DNA from: Ancistrus triradiatus
Lineage: Eukaryota; Chordata; Actinopteri; Siluriformes; Loricariidae
Direction of reading: 5' to 3'
Assembly: GCA_025084515.1 (NCBI GenBank)
Contig: JAJAGP010000235.1
Location: 115,001 to 179,000, forward strand
Length of the DNA stretch: 64,000 nucleotides
Made by a program: the position numbers and the translations under genes. This document shows positions 23,253 to 33,248 of this stretch, piece by piece. The notes beneath the pieces are model-generated. The model had not been told where the DNA came from. It saw nothing but the letters and a program-made list of their open reading frames with translations, and ran no database searches. How positions within the stretch are numbered: the stretch's first letter is position 1; every line of letters starts with the position of its first letter.

Positions 23253-24298
23253 TAGGGCTGCAACTAACGATTATTTTAATAATTGATTAATTGGTCGAGT
23301 ATTTTTCCGATTAATCGATGAATCGGGTAAAAAAAAAAAAAACCTTTCCATGTCTTTATTCAGAAATATAACATTAAATAACAGAGCAAATAAGTGCTTA
23401 CAATAAATGAATAATAATAAATGAAATGTATTAATAAATTAAAATAATAAATTAAACAATAAAAGAAAATAAGTGCATATCTGATGCAAACACTACATAC
23501 AAACTCATTCACGCTCTTTCTTTAGGAACTTTGCATTGCAAGCCAAAGATGTTAGCATGTCAACATGCTCCTGGCTAAAGCTGGCTCTCTTTTTTAGAGA
23601 CTATATTTCCTGCCACAGAAAATAGCCGCTCAGACAGTGTTGAAGTAGCAGGAATCCATAAATAGGAGTTGGCTAGCCTGGCCAATATAGGATATCGGTC
23701 TCTTAGCTTCATCACTGTCATTATCCAGCTAACAAGCAAAAAACAGCATCAACCGTGCTGTGCCCGTTCGCATAGTGTGAGTGCGCCGTTACGTTTCCTC
23801 ACGTCAAAACGGAACAAACTCGGGATATTGTGGTGACTTACGCTGTTGTTGAGCTTCCGTCATCCTCATCAGTGACTGCAACCTGTTTCCGTTTCGAGGG
23901 CTGTATCAGCACCGTGGTGCTCCCGTGCCAGGTCAGATCACTTTTGCAAAGCTTGCATGTTACACATTGTTTATTATGTGAAGCGTGAAGTGCACTTTTG
24001 AGGTCTTAAGCCGAACCTTCTTCTCTGCGTCGGTCATGTTTCATTTGTAGAATTTATTTAATTCTTAACGCTAACTTGTTTTGAATGTTCCGCGTCCAAA
24101 CGGGTCCGCCTCGCTCCGTTCAATCGCTCGTATTTTTTTTCCAGTGTTGACGAAGTGCCGCAAGTAATGTAAGCGGATATGATAAGGCGGGAAACACATA
24201 AATCATGTGACACAACGAATCGATAATGAAATGAATCGTTATCGACACTTTTAAAAATCGATTATTATCGATTTTATAGATTCGTTGTTGCAGCCCTA
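23253..24298 (-). mobile_element. hAT transposon, internally deleted
   Basis: The ends are TAGGGCTGCAACTAACGATT and, inverted, GTTGCAGCCCTA, a terminus widespread in fish hAT elements. The interior still encodes the C-terminal dimerisation region of the transposase on the minus strand. The 8-bp flanks do not match (GTACTATG and GACTTTTG), so the target duplication has decayed or been lost. At 1046 bp it lacks the rest of the transposase. Confidence 0.7.
23506..23730 (-). pseudogene. hAT transposase C-terminal dimerisation domain, frameshifted
   Basis: Read from about 23716 downward the frame gives YPILARLANSYLWIPATS then LSERLFSVAGNIVSKK. These are the hallmarks of the hAT-family C-terminal (hATC) domain: a hydrophobic L..LA..YL..PATS run, then SER.FS.AGN. 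A one-base insertion in the A/G run near 23593-23601 shifts the frame; the next frame continues as RASFSQEHVDMLTSLACNAK and reaches a stop. The catalytic core and BED finger are absent. In life this domain would make the transposase dimerise. Confidence 0.75.
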
Positions 24299-24866
24299 GA
24301 CTTTTGGTGGTAATTTGGCCACTTCATGGTTCTACTGTCAAATTTCACAGTACATTTTTCCTGGGTACCGGAGAGAATTAATAATTTAATGAATTAATAT
24401 TAAATCATTATCACATATGTCTGTGAGATTGTTGGCTGGGCGCAAAGTAGAAATCTGATTAATGCCTCATGTAAACCCGGAGATTTCCCATTATCTGATT
24501 ACTTAAGTGCATGTATGCTCGTCGATTAGATTACTGACAAAATCTGATTTTCTGCTGTTATCGGATTGTGAAGTGCATGTAAACACACTCATGGAAGATG
24601 TGCTCCCATGCCAACTAAGGATGGTTTTACAGTTGGCACAACTGACTGACTTTTTGTCTGTTAAGCGTGAAATGCTCCCATACTGTAGAGGATTTTTTTT
24701 CTTGAGTCTGCCATCGCACTTTTGTTAACTCTCCACTATATGGTAATGTCAAAACATTCCGAGATAGAGCTAGAAACACAACTGATGCCGTCACTGACTA
24801 ATCAACTATTTAATTAATTGCAAACTAATTTGGTAGTCGATTTTAGTCGAGTAAGTCGATTTATTG

Positions 24867-26520
24867 TTCCACCGCTTGTGTGCATACCAGATTGGCAGTG
24901 TATAAACTGTGCCCGATTAAATGAGGGCTTTAATGTTTTAATGAAAGAAGGCAAGGTAGTTGATTGAGACATAACTGCTGTTAATGGAAGATGGTTTCAG
25001 TGGTGCAAACACGGAGAAAGGGAGGAGGTTAGAAGCAATAAAATCCCGTACACTGACACTAATCATCCTGAATGATTCTCCTTCCCCTCGTTGCTATTGT
25101 AAGCCACTTCTGCATTTAAATTCATTGCTCTGCCTTAAGCTATCCCAGCACCTGAAAGAGTGTTGGCTGTCACCGCTCGCTAATGTATTCTAGAGCTCAC
25201 CCACGGCTTGGTGGCGAGAACGCTTCTAATTGGTTCATTTCAATTCTGTTACCAGATGTCTTTAGCACCTCAGCGACAGAGCAGAAGAAAATCATCGTGT
25301 TTCATGGGCGTAGTGCAGTTGGATTTGGAGCGCGTGTCTGTGCATGAAAACATAACATGAACGAGCAAATTTTACCATAAAAAAGGATTAGGTAATAGGG
25401 AAGAGCCTCAAATCTTGACATGAAACTGTAGGAGATGAGAAAGATGTGAAAGTGTTGCAAAAAACATTCAGAAAAATACATCGTGGTTCCCATCCCTGTG
25501 GAGGCTCTCTGATAAATGGGTTTACGGGAAAGGTCATGGTAAGAATCAGCTATGCAGGAACACTCCCTTCACACACATACAGACAGACACACACACAGTC
25601 TTTCTCTCTCCCCTTATTCCTCTGACACACCCCACTCCCAGATTCCCAAACCAAATAAAATCAGATGCCTCAGAGTGGCCGGTTGTACTACCCCCATCCT
25701 CCCAACCACCCATCTGAAATCAGATAAATCAGGGAGGAGGGGTAGAGGTACTGCGACCTTCCATTGTTTTTAAATTCCTGTATACTGTGACATGGTGCTG
25801 TCTTACCTACACATAACCATACATTAACCCAGTAGACCAAAGTATCATAAATGAATCAATCCAAATTTTGATACAGGCTTTTAATTTTAAAAATGATGGC
25901 CACTGAATAGATATTGTACTGCAACCGGAAAAATCTTAAATATAGGCACTAGGAATTACATTGTTATTGTTATAGAATTATGACAGGTGTTTTTGCCAAT
26001 ATTTAAGGTGTTTGCAGTGTATGCCATTACGTACCATTATATTTAAATATAGGCACTATGATCTTATTATTCTTGACCTTTACCGCTGTAGAGCCCATTT
26101 ATCATGTTGATTGGTTGGTCCTAAGGAAGCCCGGTGTACTTATACACAAACAACAGGCTTGCACCATTTAACAACTGCATTACATTCTGTGAAATGGGAC
26201 GTTGACCGAAATGGTTGTTGACCAGACATTACCGTAGTCACGTATAGTCTTTTTTTTATGCTAGTGTAATGTAAATATAAAGGGAATTTTCACAAGAAAA
26301 CTGTGTGCAAATGATACATAAATGCATCACAGATGGCGCTGAAAACATGAGTGATTGAAACGACTGATACTTTTGTTTGTCGGAAGCCAAAAATGCATTG
26401 ATAGAGAGTTTTACAAACAACATGGAAGATCAGCCAGATGAAAGAGACTAGTGAATGTGAACCAGTTTATATAGTTAAAAAATATAGTCATAAATATATA
26501 TTATATAGTCAGAAAAAATA
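24867..26520. other. No gene recognised; possible conserved non-coding block
   Basis: The stretch from 24950 to 25310 has balanced base composition and no repeat signature, and might be conserved non-coding DNA. A CA-rich run lies near 25565-25600. The remainder is AT-rich. I see no splice-flanked exon. Confidence 0.4.
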
Positions 26521-27649
26521 CAGTGGGGCAAAAAAGTATTTAGTCAGCCACTGATTGTGCAAGTTCTCCTACTTAGAAAGATGAGAGAGGTCTGTAATTT
26601 TCATCATAGGTACACTTCAACTATGAGAGACAAAAAGAGAAAAAAAAATCCAGGAAATCACAATGTAGGATTTTTAAAGAATTTAATTGTAAATCATGGT
26701 GGAAAATAAGTGTTTGGTCACCCACAAACAAGCAAGATTTCTGGCTCTCACAGACCTGTAACTTCTTCTTTAAGAAGCTCTTCTGTCCCACTCGTTACCT
26801 GTATTAATGGCACCTGTTTGACCTCGTTATCTGTATAAAAGACACCTGTCCACAGCCTCAAACAGTCAGGCTCCGAACTCAACCATGGCCAAGACCAAAG
26901 AACTGTCGAAGAACACCAGGAAGAAAATTGTAGACCTACACCAGGCTGGGAAGTGTGACTCTACAATAGGCAAGCATTTTGGTGTGAATAAATCAACTGT
27001 GGGAGCAATTGTAAGACATACATGACCATTGATAATCTCCCTTGATCTGGGGCTCCACGCAAGATCTCATCCCATGGGGTCAAAATGATTATGAGAATGG
27101 TGAGCAAAAATCCCAGAACTACACAGAGGGACCGGATGAATGACCTGCAGAGAGCTGGGACCAAAGTAAAAAGGCTACCATCAGTAATACACTACACCGA
27201 GAGGGACTCAGATCCTGCAGTACCAGGCGTGTCCCCCTGCTTAAGCCAGTACATGTCCAGGCCCGTCTGAAGTTTGCCAGAGAGCATATGGATGATCCAG
27301 AAGAGGATTGGGAGAATATCATGTGGTCAGATGAAACTAAAATAGAACTTTTTGGTAAAAACTCAACTGGAGGAAAAAGAATGCTGAGTTGCATCCCCAG
27401 AACACCATACCTACTGTGAAGCATGGGGGTGGAAACATCATGCTTTGGGGCTTTTTTTCTGCAAAGGGGACAGAACAATTGATCTGTGTTAAGGGAAGAA
27501 TGAACGGGGCCATGTATTGTGAGATTTTAAGCCAAAACCACCTTCCATCAGTAAGAGCATTGAAGATGGAACGTGGCTGGGTCTTCCGGCATGACAATGA
27601 TCCCAAACACACCGCTCGGGCAACGAAGGAGTGGCTCCGTAAAAAGCAT
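26521..27649 (+). mobile_element. Tc1-like transposon S1, 3' part missing
   Basis: The left end CAGTGGGGCAAAAAAGTATT is preceded by TA (26519-26520), and the long terminal repeat continues with GTCAGCCACTGATTGTGC. The transposase reads plus strand. The element stops abruptly within the phrase encoding WLRKKH (27649), so the last third and the right terminal repeat are lost. Related copies are at 33249-34753 (complete), 41348-41948 (right part) and 47590-48916 (internally deleted). Confidence 0.85.
26885..27649 (+). pseudogene. Tc1-like transposase, frameshifted and truncated
   Basis: The frame starts MAKTKELSKNTRKKIVDLHQ, the N-terminal helix-turn-helix of a Tc1-type DNA-binding domain. A small deletion near 27013 shifts it. 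Further on, DWENIMWSDETKI (about 27309) holds the first catalytic aspartate of the DDE triad, and HDNDPKH-like sequence (27590) the second. The third acid (NPIEN motif) lies in the missing part. The enzyme would excise and insert the transposon at TA; this copy cannot. Confidence 0.8.
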
Positions 27650-28439
27650 ACTGGTACGTCATGTAATCATGTACATCATGACGTAGTTTTGGTTTGTTTC
27701 ACTCCGCTGGAGCGGAAGATGGACGCTCAAGAATGCTCAGAAGTTTTTCTTTGCATTGAGAGAAAATGGAAAGACTAAACCCAGTATGTGTGGAAAATGG
27801 GTATTTTGTATAGAAGGTTACATCTCCAACGTATCAAAACATCTAAAGTACCAGCATGATATTGAGCTTGTAATGTGTTGGACCCACTGTGTGCAAGTGC
27901 TGCGTTAGCCGGGAGAGTCTAAAATGTTAAAGTGAACATAGAGTGGCTTAGTGTTCTAAAACAGTGACCTAGGAAAACCAAACTTCTGTTACTGCTGATC
28001 ATAAGTAATGACAAACCTGTGATCCAAAGGGAAAGTAATAATTTTTAATGTTAAGCTCTATTCTTCCCATTTAAACATAAAAATGAGGACTTTCCCTTTG
28101 GACCACATGTTCATCATTTCGGCAGCAGAGATGACTTATCATGAGCAGTAACAGAGAAAAGTTTGGTGTTCCTAGGCCACTGCTTTACACTAAGTCACGT
28201 TAAGCTTTTTACTTAACAGCTTTAAAATGGTAAGGAAAAAGCGTAAAGTAAAAATGATTCTTTTGAAGTTGAAATATATTTTCAAAAAAGATATTACTTA
28301 GACTTAAACATTTGGCATAGTTTTTCAATCGAAAGTTTCAGAACCGGAAGCAATAAGCAGAGTCAGAAATGACAAAATGCAAACGATTTAAAACTTTACT
28401 ATTTAAAATAGGGGAACGCCACTTACAGTTTATTAATAT
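27650..28439. other. Unassigned sequence with a zinc-finger-like frame and a long hairpin
   Basis: From 27693 to about 27912 a plus-strand frame stays open (about 70 codons). It has no start methionine near its beginning and includes KFFFALRENGKTK followed by a C-x5-C and an SKHLKYQH motif, which resembles a C2H2 or BED-type finger. Next, an imperfect inverted repeat has arms 27964-28035 and 28088-28188. I do not recognise the family; both could belong to one decayed mobile element. Confidence 0.35.
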
Positions 28440-28690
28440 GTAAATGTGTATATGTAGGGGAAAGTCATACATGCAAACTTGAGTAACTTAGAAAAAAAGT
28501 CTCTAATCACATCAACCAGGTCAGAAACAGTCTCTAGTCCTAATATGAGCGAGCAAGCAAGCGGTAAGGTAATTACTTGCGCACACGCGAACGACATACT
28601 TAAACTCTTAAGCATTGATTGTCTGTTGTGGCCACAATTTCCAGAGTTAAAAGACAGATTTTTATTTCCTATTATAATTAATTATAAATT
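28440..28690 (-). repeat. Unclassified interspersed repeat U1, copy 2 (inverted, partial)
   Basis: On the minus strand it reads GGTTGATGTGATTAGAGACT and AAGTTACTCAAGTTTGCATG, matching 3147-3190, and AATAGGAAATAAAAATCTGT, matching 2772-2791. Unlike copy 1 it lacks the insertion between these modules. Confidence 0.5.
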
Positions 28691-29260
28691 TTAATACCTC
28701 ATTCTTTTAAGACTGGATGTTGCTTCTTGGTATACAGCATTTACCTGTACCTGATTTGAGGCTATAAGTAAACCTATAAGTAAACCCTGTCGTCCTTGTC
28801 ATGTTGTAATGGATTGAATTCAGGCAGTTTTATAATCAGAATGAAGCAGAATGACTAAGAAACAGATTTTCTTTTAGAATAAAATAGTGGTGTAACGCCA
28901 GTAGTGCAGACACTGTGTGATCTGACAGCTATCATTATCTACTCTACATGGGGTTGTTTATGCACTATGTACAATGTAAAAAAATTGCAATCTTCGCTGT
29001 TTGAGGTACAATGGATATTGGATTGCAATCGATGCAGAGATCCTCTTAAATCATGTTGCATACTTGGCTTGAATCATCAGTTCATAAACTGAATTGTGAT
29101 ATTCTATTGTAAATATAAAGATGTTGCACTTCACCTTATAGCACTATATCCTAACCCTTCTGACAGGGTTAGGATATACAGGACATGACATTATGTTTGA
29201 GATTTACAGCAGTACAGTACACCAGCGTGTTTATGTGAACATGAGCATATGCAATATGTG
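28691..29260. other. No gene recognised; contains a perfect short hairpin
   Basis: A 14-bp perfect stem (29145-29158 with 29165-29178, 6-base loop) is the only structure I can point to. Confidence 0.5.
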
Positions 29261-29423
29261 CAGTACTGTGCAAAAGTCTTAGGCCACCATTAGATTAGAT
29301 ACCATTGGTTTAGCTACGGTATAATGACCATATATAATTATTTCTCTTTATTAGAATACAAGCAGAAAATACAGGAAATGTATATGTATGAACACGGTGG
29401 CCTAAGACTTTTGCACAGTACTG
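29261..29423. mobile_element. MITE of the Q family (ends CAGTACTGTGCAAAAGTCTT)
   Basis: Perfect terminal inverted repeats begin CAGTACTGTGCAAAAGTCTT and extend about 28 bp. TA follows the right end (29424-29425). At 163 bp it is a short non-coding Tc1/mariner-type MITE. The same ends are found on the larger elements at 44526 and 46013-46636. Confidence 0.8.
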
Positions 29424-30324
29424 TATCAAGAATATTAATGTGGCTGCATATTAAATAAATATGAACAAGCTAATGTAATAAGAAAACTGTTTAGGTTGTA
29501 GTGTATGTTAGATTAGTAGTAAAATATTATAGACAAATGTATTCTAGATCTTTTCATGTTGATCATTTGAACTTGCGTCATTTTAAAACTCATTGAAGTG
29601 ATGGATTTGACACGTTGATAATAATAATAACCAAAATAGCTGTAGCAATAGCAGTAAATAATATATCACAATAATCTCCACCATCAAAAACATGTAATTA
29701 TGAATTCATGTGGTCCCTGGGACCACCCCATGAACTGTGGCTTAACAAGTATTTTGAATAAACGACAGATTGGAGCTCTGTCTTTGAGAGCTCTAGTTCA
29801 TTATTGTGTTTAGTAAGGAAATGTCTCTGTGGAGCCTTTTAAAGGGCTGGGGTTGTAATCCAGCACACTGTAGACCCTAGCAGAGCATTTGGGTTGTTTT
29901 AATTTATCACTTGAGTGGTAATGGACTGGAGAGCCCTTGTAAAGTGGTATTACATTCCCATTTCGTCAGTGCACTCCCTCTCTTGTAGACGAATACCCTG
30001 TTGCACCTCAGCCACCCAGGAATTGAAACGTACTACAGGTAGAGTTCATGACAGGTGTTGGGTGATAATTATGATGATGATAATGCATTCATAAACAGAG
30101 TGAGAGCGAGCGTGGTTCTGCCACGGCTCTGTGGGGTGCGATGTAATTAATCTGCTCAGTGCCTTCACACGTTTTCAGTTTCGGCAGCATGCAGAGGGTA
30201 CAACCCCTTTTTGGTTTCACTCTCTAATCCCTGTCCATCTCCATCTTACATTAAAGACACATAGAGATGTCTCTAAAAACTCTCCCCTTCTGTCAGTGGG
30301 GTTTAATGATTTCCCTTCAGCATG
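29424..30324. other. No gene recognised
   Basis: The part at about 29760-30030 has balanced composition and no repeat signature. I see no exon. Confidence 0.45.
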
Positions 30325-30940
30325 CACTTTATTACATGCACTTAATCCGGTCATCATCAGGTTTCTGCAGCTGATTATTGCATCTGATAATTCAAGTGGT
30401 CATGTATAGACCATACTCAGATTTCTCAGATCGGAGTAAGGCCTAGAAATCAGATTAAGAAATCTGATAAAGAGCTGGATTTTACCTCAGTAATCAGATT
30501 TCTCTGCGCATGTATCTCCTTATGCTGATTTGAATCGGTTTTCGTAGTCTTCACATGCACGCAAACGTAACCGGAAGCGGCTAGCAGAATAAATACAGTT
30601 GCCAGGTCTGATTTTATTCTAAAAGACATTGCTTCTATTGGTCTCGTTTCCGTAGACCTGGTGCTTGTTTCTCTCGCAGGATCTGGCAACCCTGGAAGTA
30701 AACGTAGTATCCGCAAAACAGCTACCAATTTTATTACTCTAAATTTATTAATATCTCATTTCTTCCAAAATGTCTGCCTGTTATTTTATTTTAATGATTA
30801 TATTTTAAATATGTTCTCTTTATTAATATTTTAGTGTTTGTTCTTTTAAGCTATTACTATAAACGTAAATTAATTAATTAGATAACTTGGTTATTTCTTA
30901 CTTATACCATCTTATATCGCCAAAGGACGTTGGCTCTCTT

Positions 30941-31109
30941 TTTGAGTCTTGGTCCTCCCAAAATTTCTTCCTTATAACATTTAGGAAGTTTTTCCTTGCT
31001 CAGCTTGGAATTAGCTTTATAATTTAGAAGATCTAAAATTGTTTAGCTGCTTTGAGACAATGCTCCATTGTAAAAAGAGCTATGGAAATAAAGCTGACTT
31101 GACTTGACC
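30941..31109 (-). repeat. W repeat, copy 2 (inverted)
   Basis: It reads CTTGGTCCTCCCAAAATTTC, GGAAGTTTTTCCTTGC, CAATGCTCCATTGTAAAAAG and ends GACTTGACTTGA, the reverse complement of 19338-19570. Confidence 0.6.
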
Positions 31110-31324
31110 AAACACTTCTGGGATGACTCTGAAACACACGATGGCCCGACTTACGATATTTCTTTATGATGGGAATCCAGTAATACACATAATACACATT
31201 TAGCAGAAACCGAACTCTGAATTTTGAACTTAGTTTTTCCCCAGGCAAGTGATATGCAGTCCGTAAATCTCCTGCACTATTTTTCTAGGAAGTCTGCAGT
31301 GCGTTGTTGCCCAATAATCATTTT

Positions 31325-31446
31325 TGTTTATCACTTTCAATACATTATTCAATAAATTACATGAGATTCTCAATACTTTATTATAAAATAAGCTTTATGT
31401 TAATGACTTTGCCCATCTGTAGTTTAATATAAGTGATTTAAGCATG
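31325..31446 (+). mobile_element. T1 element fragment
   Basis: Internal T1 motifs CACTTTCAATACATTATTCA, ATAAGCTTTATGTTAATGAC and CATCTGTAGTTTAATATAAG occur in order. A further scrap (CATCGTAAATCTGGGAC) near 31631 may be its continuation. Confidence 0.55.
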
Positions 31447-31839
31447 TTTAAGGTATGCTACGCACTGCGATACTCCCCTGTGCTAGATGAGGAAACTTGG
31501 CAAGAACTTGGCTAGTGGGAAATGTAGGAAGTCACATGTTGGGAGTGATGAGCACTGGGAAATGTAGTGAGGAAAAACTGTTGTGTTGTGTGCTAAAGTC
31601 CTTAGTTTATGATAAATTCTACATAATCCCATCGTAAATCTGGGACTAAATGTACATGCTCAAGAAAATGAAGATTTCATTAAGTATTAAAGTTTTTACA
31701 TCCCATCCTTCTGTGAGATTATTAGCTAGTTGCAAAGTAGAAATTCAGTCATGCAAACTCAGATTTTCTGCAGTCCTCGGATTATAAAGTGCCAGTGTCA
31801 CTCATTTTAAATGAAGGAGCTTGCTCAGTAGTTTTTAAA

Positions 31840-32447
31840 TGAAGGTGTTTATTATTAAGGGAGAAAAAAATCCAAACCTACATGGCCCTGTGTGAAAAAG
31901 TGATTGCCCCCTAAACCTAATAACTGGTTGGGCCACCCTTAGCAGCAACAACTGCAACCAAGCGTTTGCGATAACTTGCAATGAGTCTTTTACAGCGTTT
32001 GGAGGAATTTTGGCCACTCATCTTTGCAGAATTGTTGTAATTCAGCCACATTGGAGGGTTTTCGAGCATGAACGGCCTTTTTAAGGTCATGCCACAACAT
32101 CTCAATAGGATTCAGGTCAGGACTTTGACTAGGCCACTCTCAAGTCTTCATTTGTTTTTCTTCAGCCATTCAGAGGTGGACTTGCTGGTGTATTTTGGAT
32201 CATTGTGCTGCTGCAGATCCCAAGTTCGTTTCAGCTTGAGGTCACTAACAAATGGCCGGACTTTCTCCTTCAGTATTTTTTGGTAGACAGCAGAATTCAT
32301 AGTTCCATTTATCACAGCAAGTCTTCCAGGTCCTGAAGCAGCAAAACAGCCCCAGCCCATCACACTACCAGCACCATATTTTGATCATTTTTTCAGACAG
32401 GGCCATGTAGGTTTGGATTTTTTCTTCCTTAATAATAAACACCTTCA
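31840..32447 (-). mobile_element. Tc1-like transposon, internally deleted
   Basis: The ends TGAAGGTGTTTATTATTAAG and its inverse (31840 and 32447) form a terminal repeat that continues with CCAAACCTACATGGCCCTGT on both sides. The minus strand keeps C-terminal transposase pieces: GRLAVINGTMNSAVYQKIL and a shifted QHNDPKYTSKSTSEWLKK with the second DDE aspartate. The N-terminal half is deleted. Confidence 0.7.
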
Positions 32448-32454
32448 TCAGCGT

Positions 32455-32520
32455 CCATTTCACTCAACGTCCTGTTTCAAAGAATGTAATGCGGAAGTGT
32501 ATTCGGTAGTAGTGACGTGA
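32455..32520 (+). repeat. U1 repeat scrap
   Basis: GTCCATTTCACTCAACGTCC and TGTAATGCGGAAG match the right end of U1 copies 1 and 3 (3698 and 35710). Confidence 0.5.
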
Positions 32521-33248
32521 ATGTATTGGAAAATATGGCTGGAACTGTGCCAGTGTGCCAGAATTAATTTGTCATAGATGTGCGTATGACAAATCAACAC
32601 TGCTGCTTTGCTGGATGCCTGAAAGTGAGGCACTAATCTTGCACTTTTCTATGATTAGCACTTTGCTGCTTGAAGGCTTGGTGGAGGAATTGTAGTTCTC
32701 CTTCTCTGTTCTGTGTTGTGAGTGCTGACTCAGTTTGTTTTTCATTTCACCCCTCACACCCTCAACAAATATGCTGTGTCAATTTGAAATACTCTTAACA
32801 GGGATGGCTCAGCAGTGCTGACCTGTGTAGGAGTGAAAAAGAGATGCAGACGGAGCACATTACTTATGCAGACAAGCAAAGCAGGACTTTAGTGTCTTTA
32901 ATAGAGTGCAGCAGGACAAATAAGCAGCTGGATAGTAAAAAAAAATGGTCACAAATCTCTGCAGCTCTACCATCACCTCTTAAAGTGGGTTCGTGCAAGG
33001 CGACACTCTGTCAGAAGTGAATCTGTCAGAAGTTACTTAAAGCTGGCTCAGTTAAATACAGCATTCTGTGCAATAATGCCACAATGTCAGTGTTAGCTGG
33101 GAAGCAACGTGATTGACAGTTAATATGATTGATTAATGGTCCACACCAGTTTATAGCCGCTTACAGAGCCTGACCAGAGGGGCTTTTTTCGTCCATAATG
33201 TAACTCTAGTTGCTCCTAGATATTTCAATTTCACAGTAACAACTTATA
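32521..33248. other. No gene recognised
   Basis: I see neither repeats nor exons that I can support. Confidence 0.45.

Larger units (their letters stand above)
23035..24365. mobile_element. Terminal-inverted-repeat element split by a hAT element
   Basis: The left end CCCAGGAAAAACTGTACTGT and right end ACAGTACATTTTTCCTGGG are inverted repeats, each flanked by TA. The interior consists of short mirrored motifs (TACTATGAA, TTCATAGTA, TTCACAGT). The phrase TGGTAATTTGGCCACTTCAT occurs on both sides of the inner insertion. Without that insertion it is about 285 bp and non-coding, so a MITE. Confidence 0.6.
22735..24600 (-). repeat. P-family repeat split by a nested transposon
   Basis: The left part (22735-23030) has AAATCAGATGAAGAAATCTG, TGGATTACTCACAGCATGTA and GGAATCTGGCAACCCTGG. 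The right part (24405-24600) has GCAAAGTAGAAATCTGATTA and ends AAGTGCATGTAAACACACTC, the complement of the left end at 18544. The two parts complete one copy when the interval 23035-24365 is removed. Confidence 0.6.
22558..24866. mobile_element. Possible outermost hAT-type host of the nested stack
   Basis: The left piece starts TAGGGCTGCATCAAACTAGT (22558-22640) and the right piece has AATCAACTATTTAATTAATT and TAGTCGATTTTAGTCGAG (24790-24861). These are typical subterminal motifs of fish hAT repeats. They could be the two halves of one element split by everything between, but the right terminus is degraded and no duplication is seen. Confidence 0.3.
30325..31800 (-). repeat. P-family repeat, ends split by other insertions
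   Basis: The left part (30325-30730) carries TACATGCACTTAATCC, AAATCAGATTAAGAAATCTG and GGATCTGGCAACCCTGGAAG. The right part (31695-31800) carries GCAAAGTAGAAATTCAG and ATTTTCTGCAG near its end. A W repeat and a T1 fragment lie between. Whether both parts were one copy is likely but unproven. Confidence 0.4.

Noticed and set aside
29145..29178. Interstitial telomeric repeat
   Set aside because: Only about one and a half units are present on each arm, which is too short; reported as a hairpin instead.
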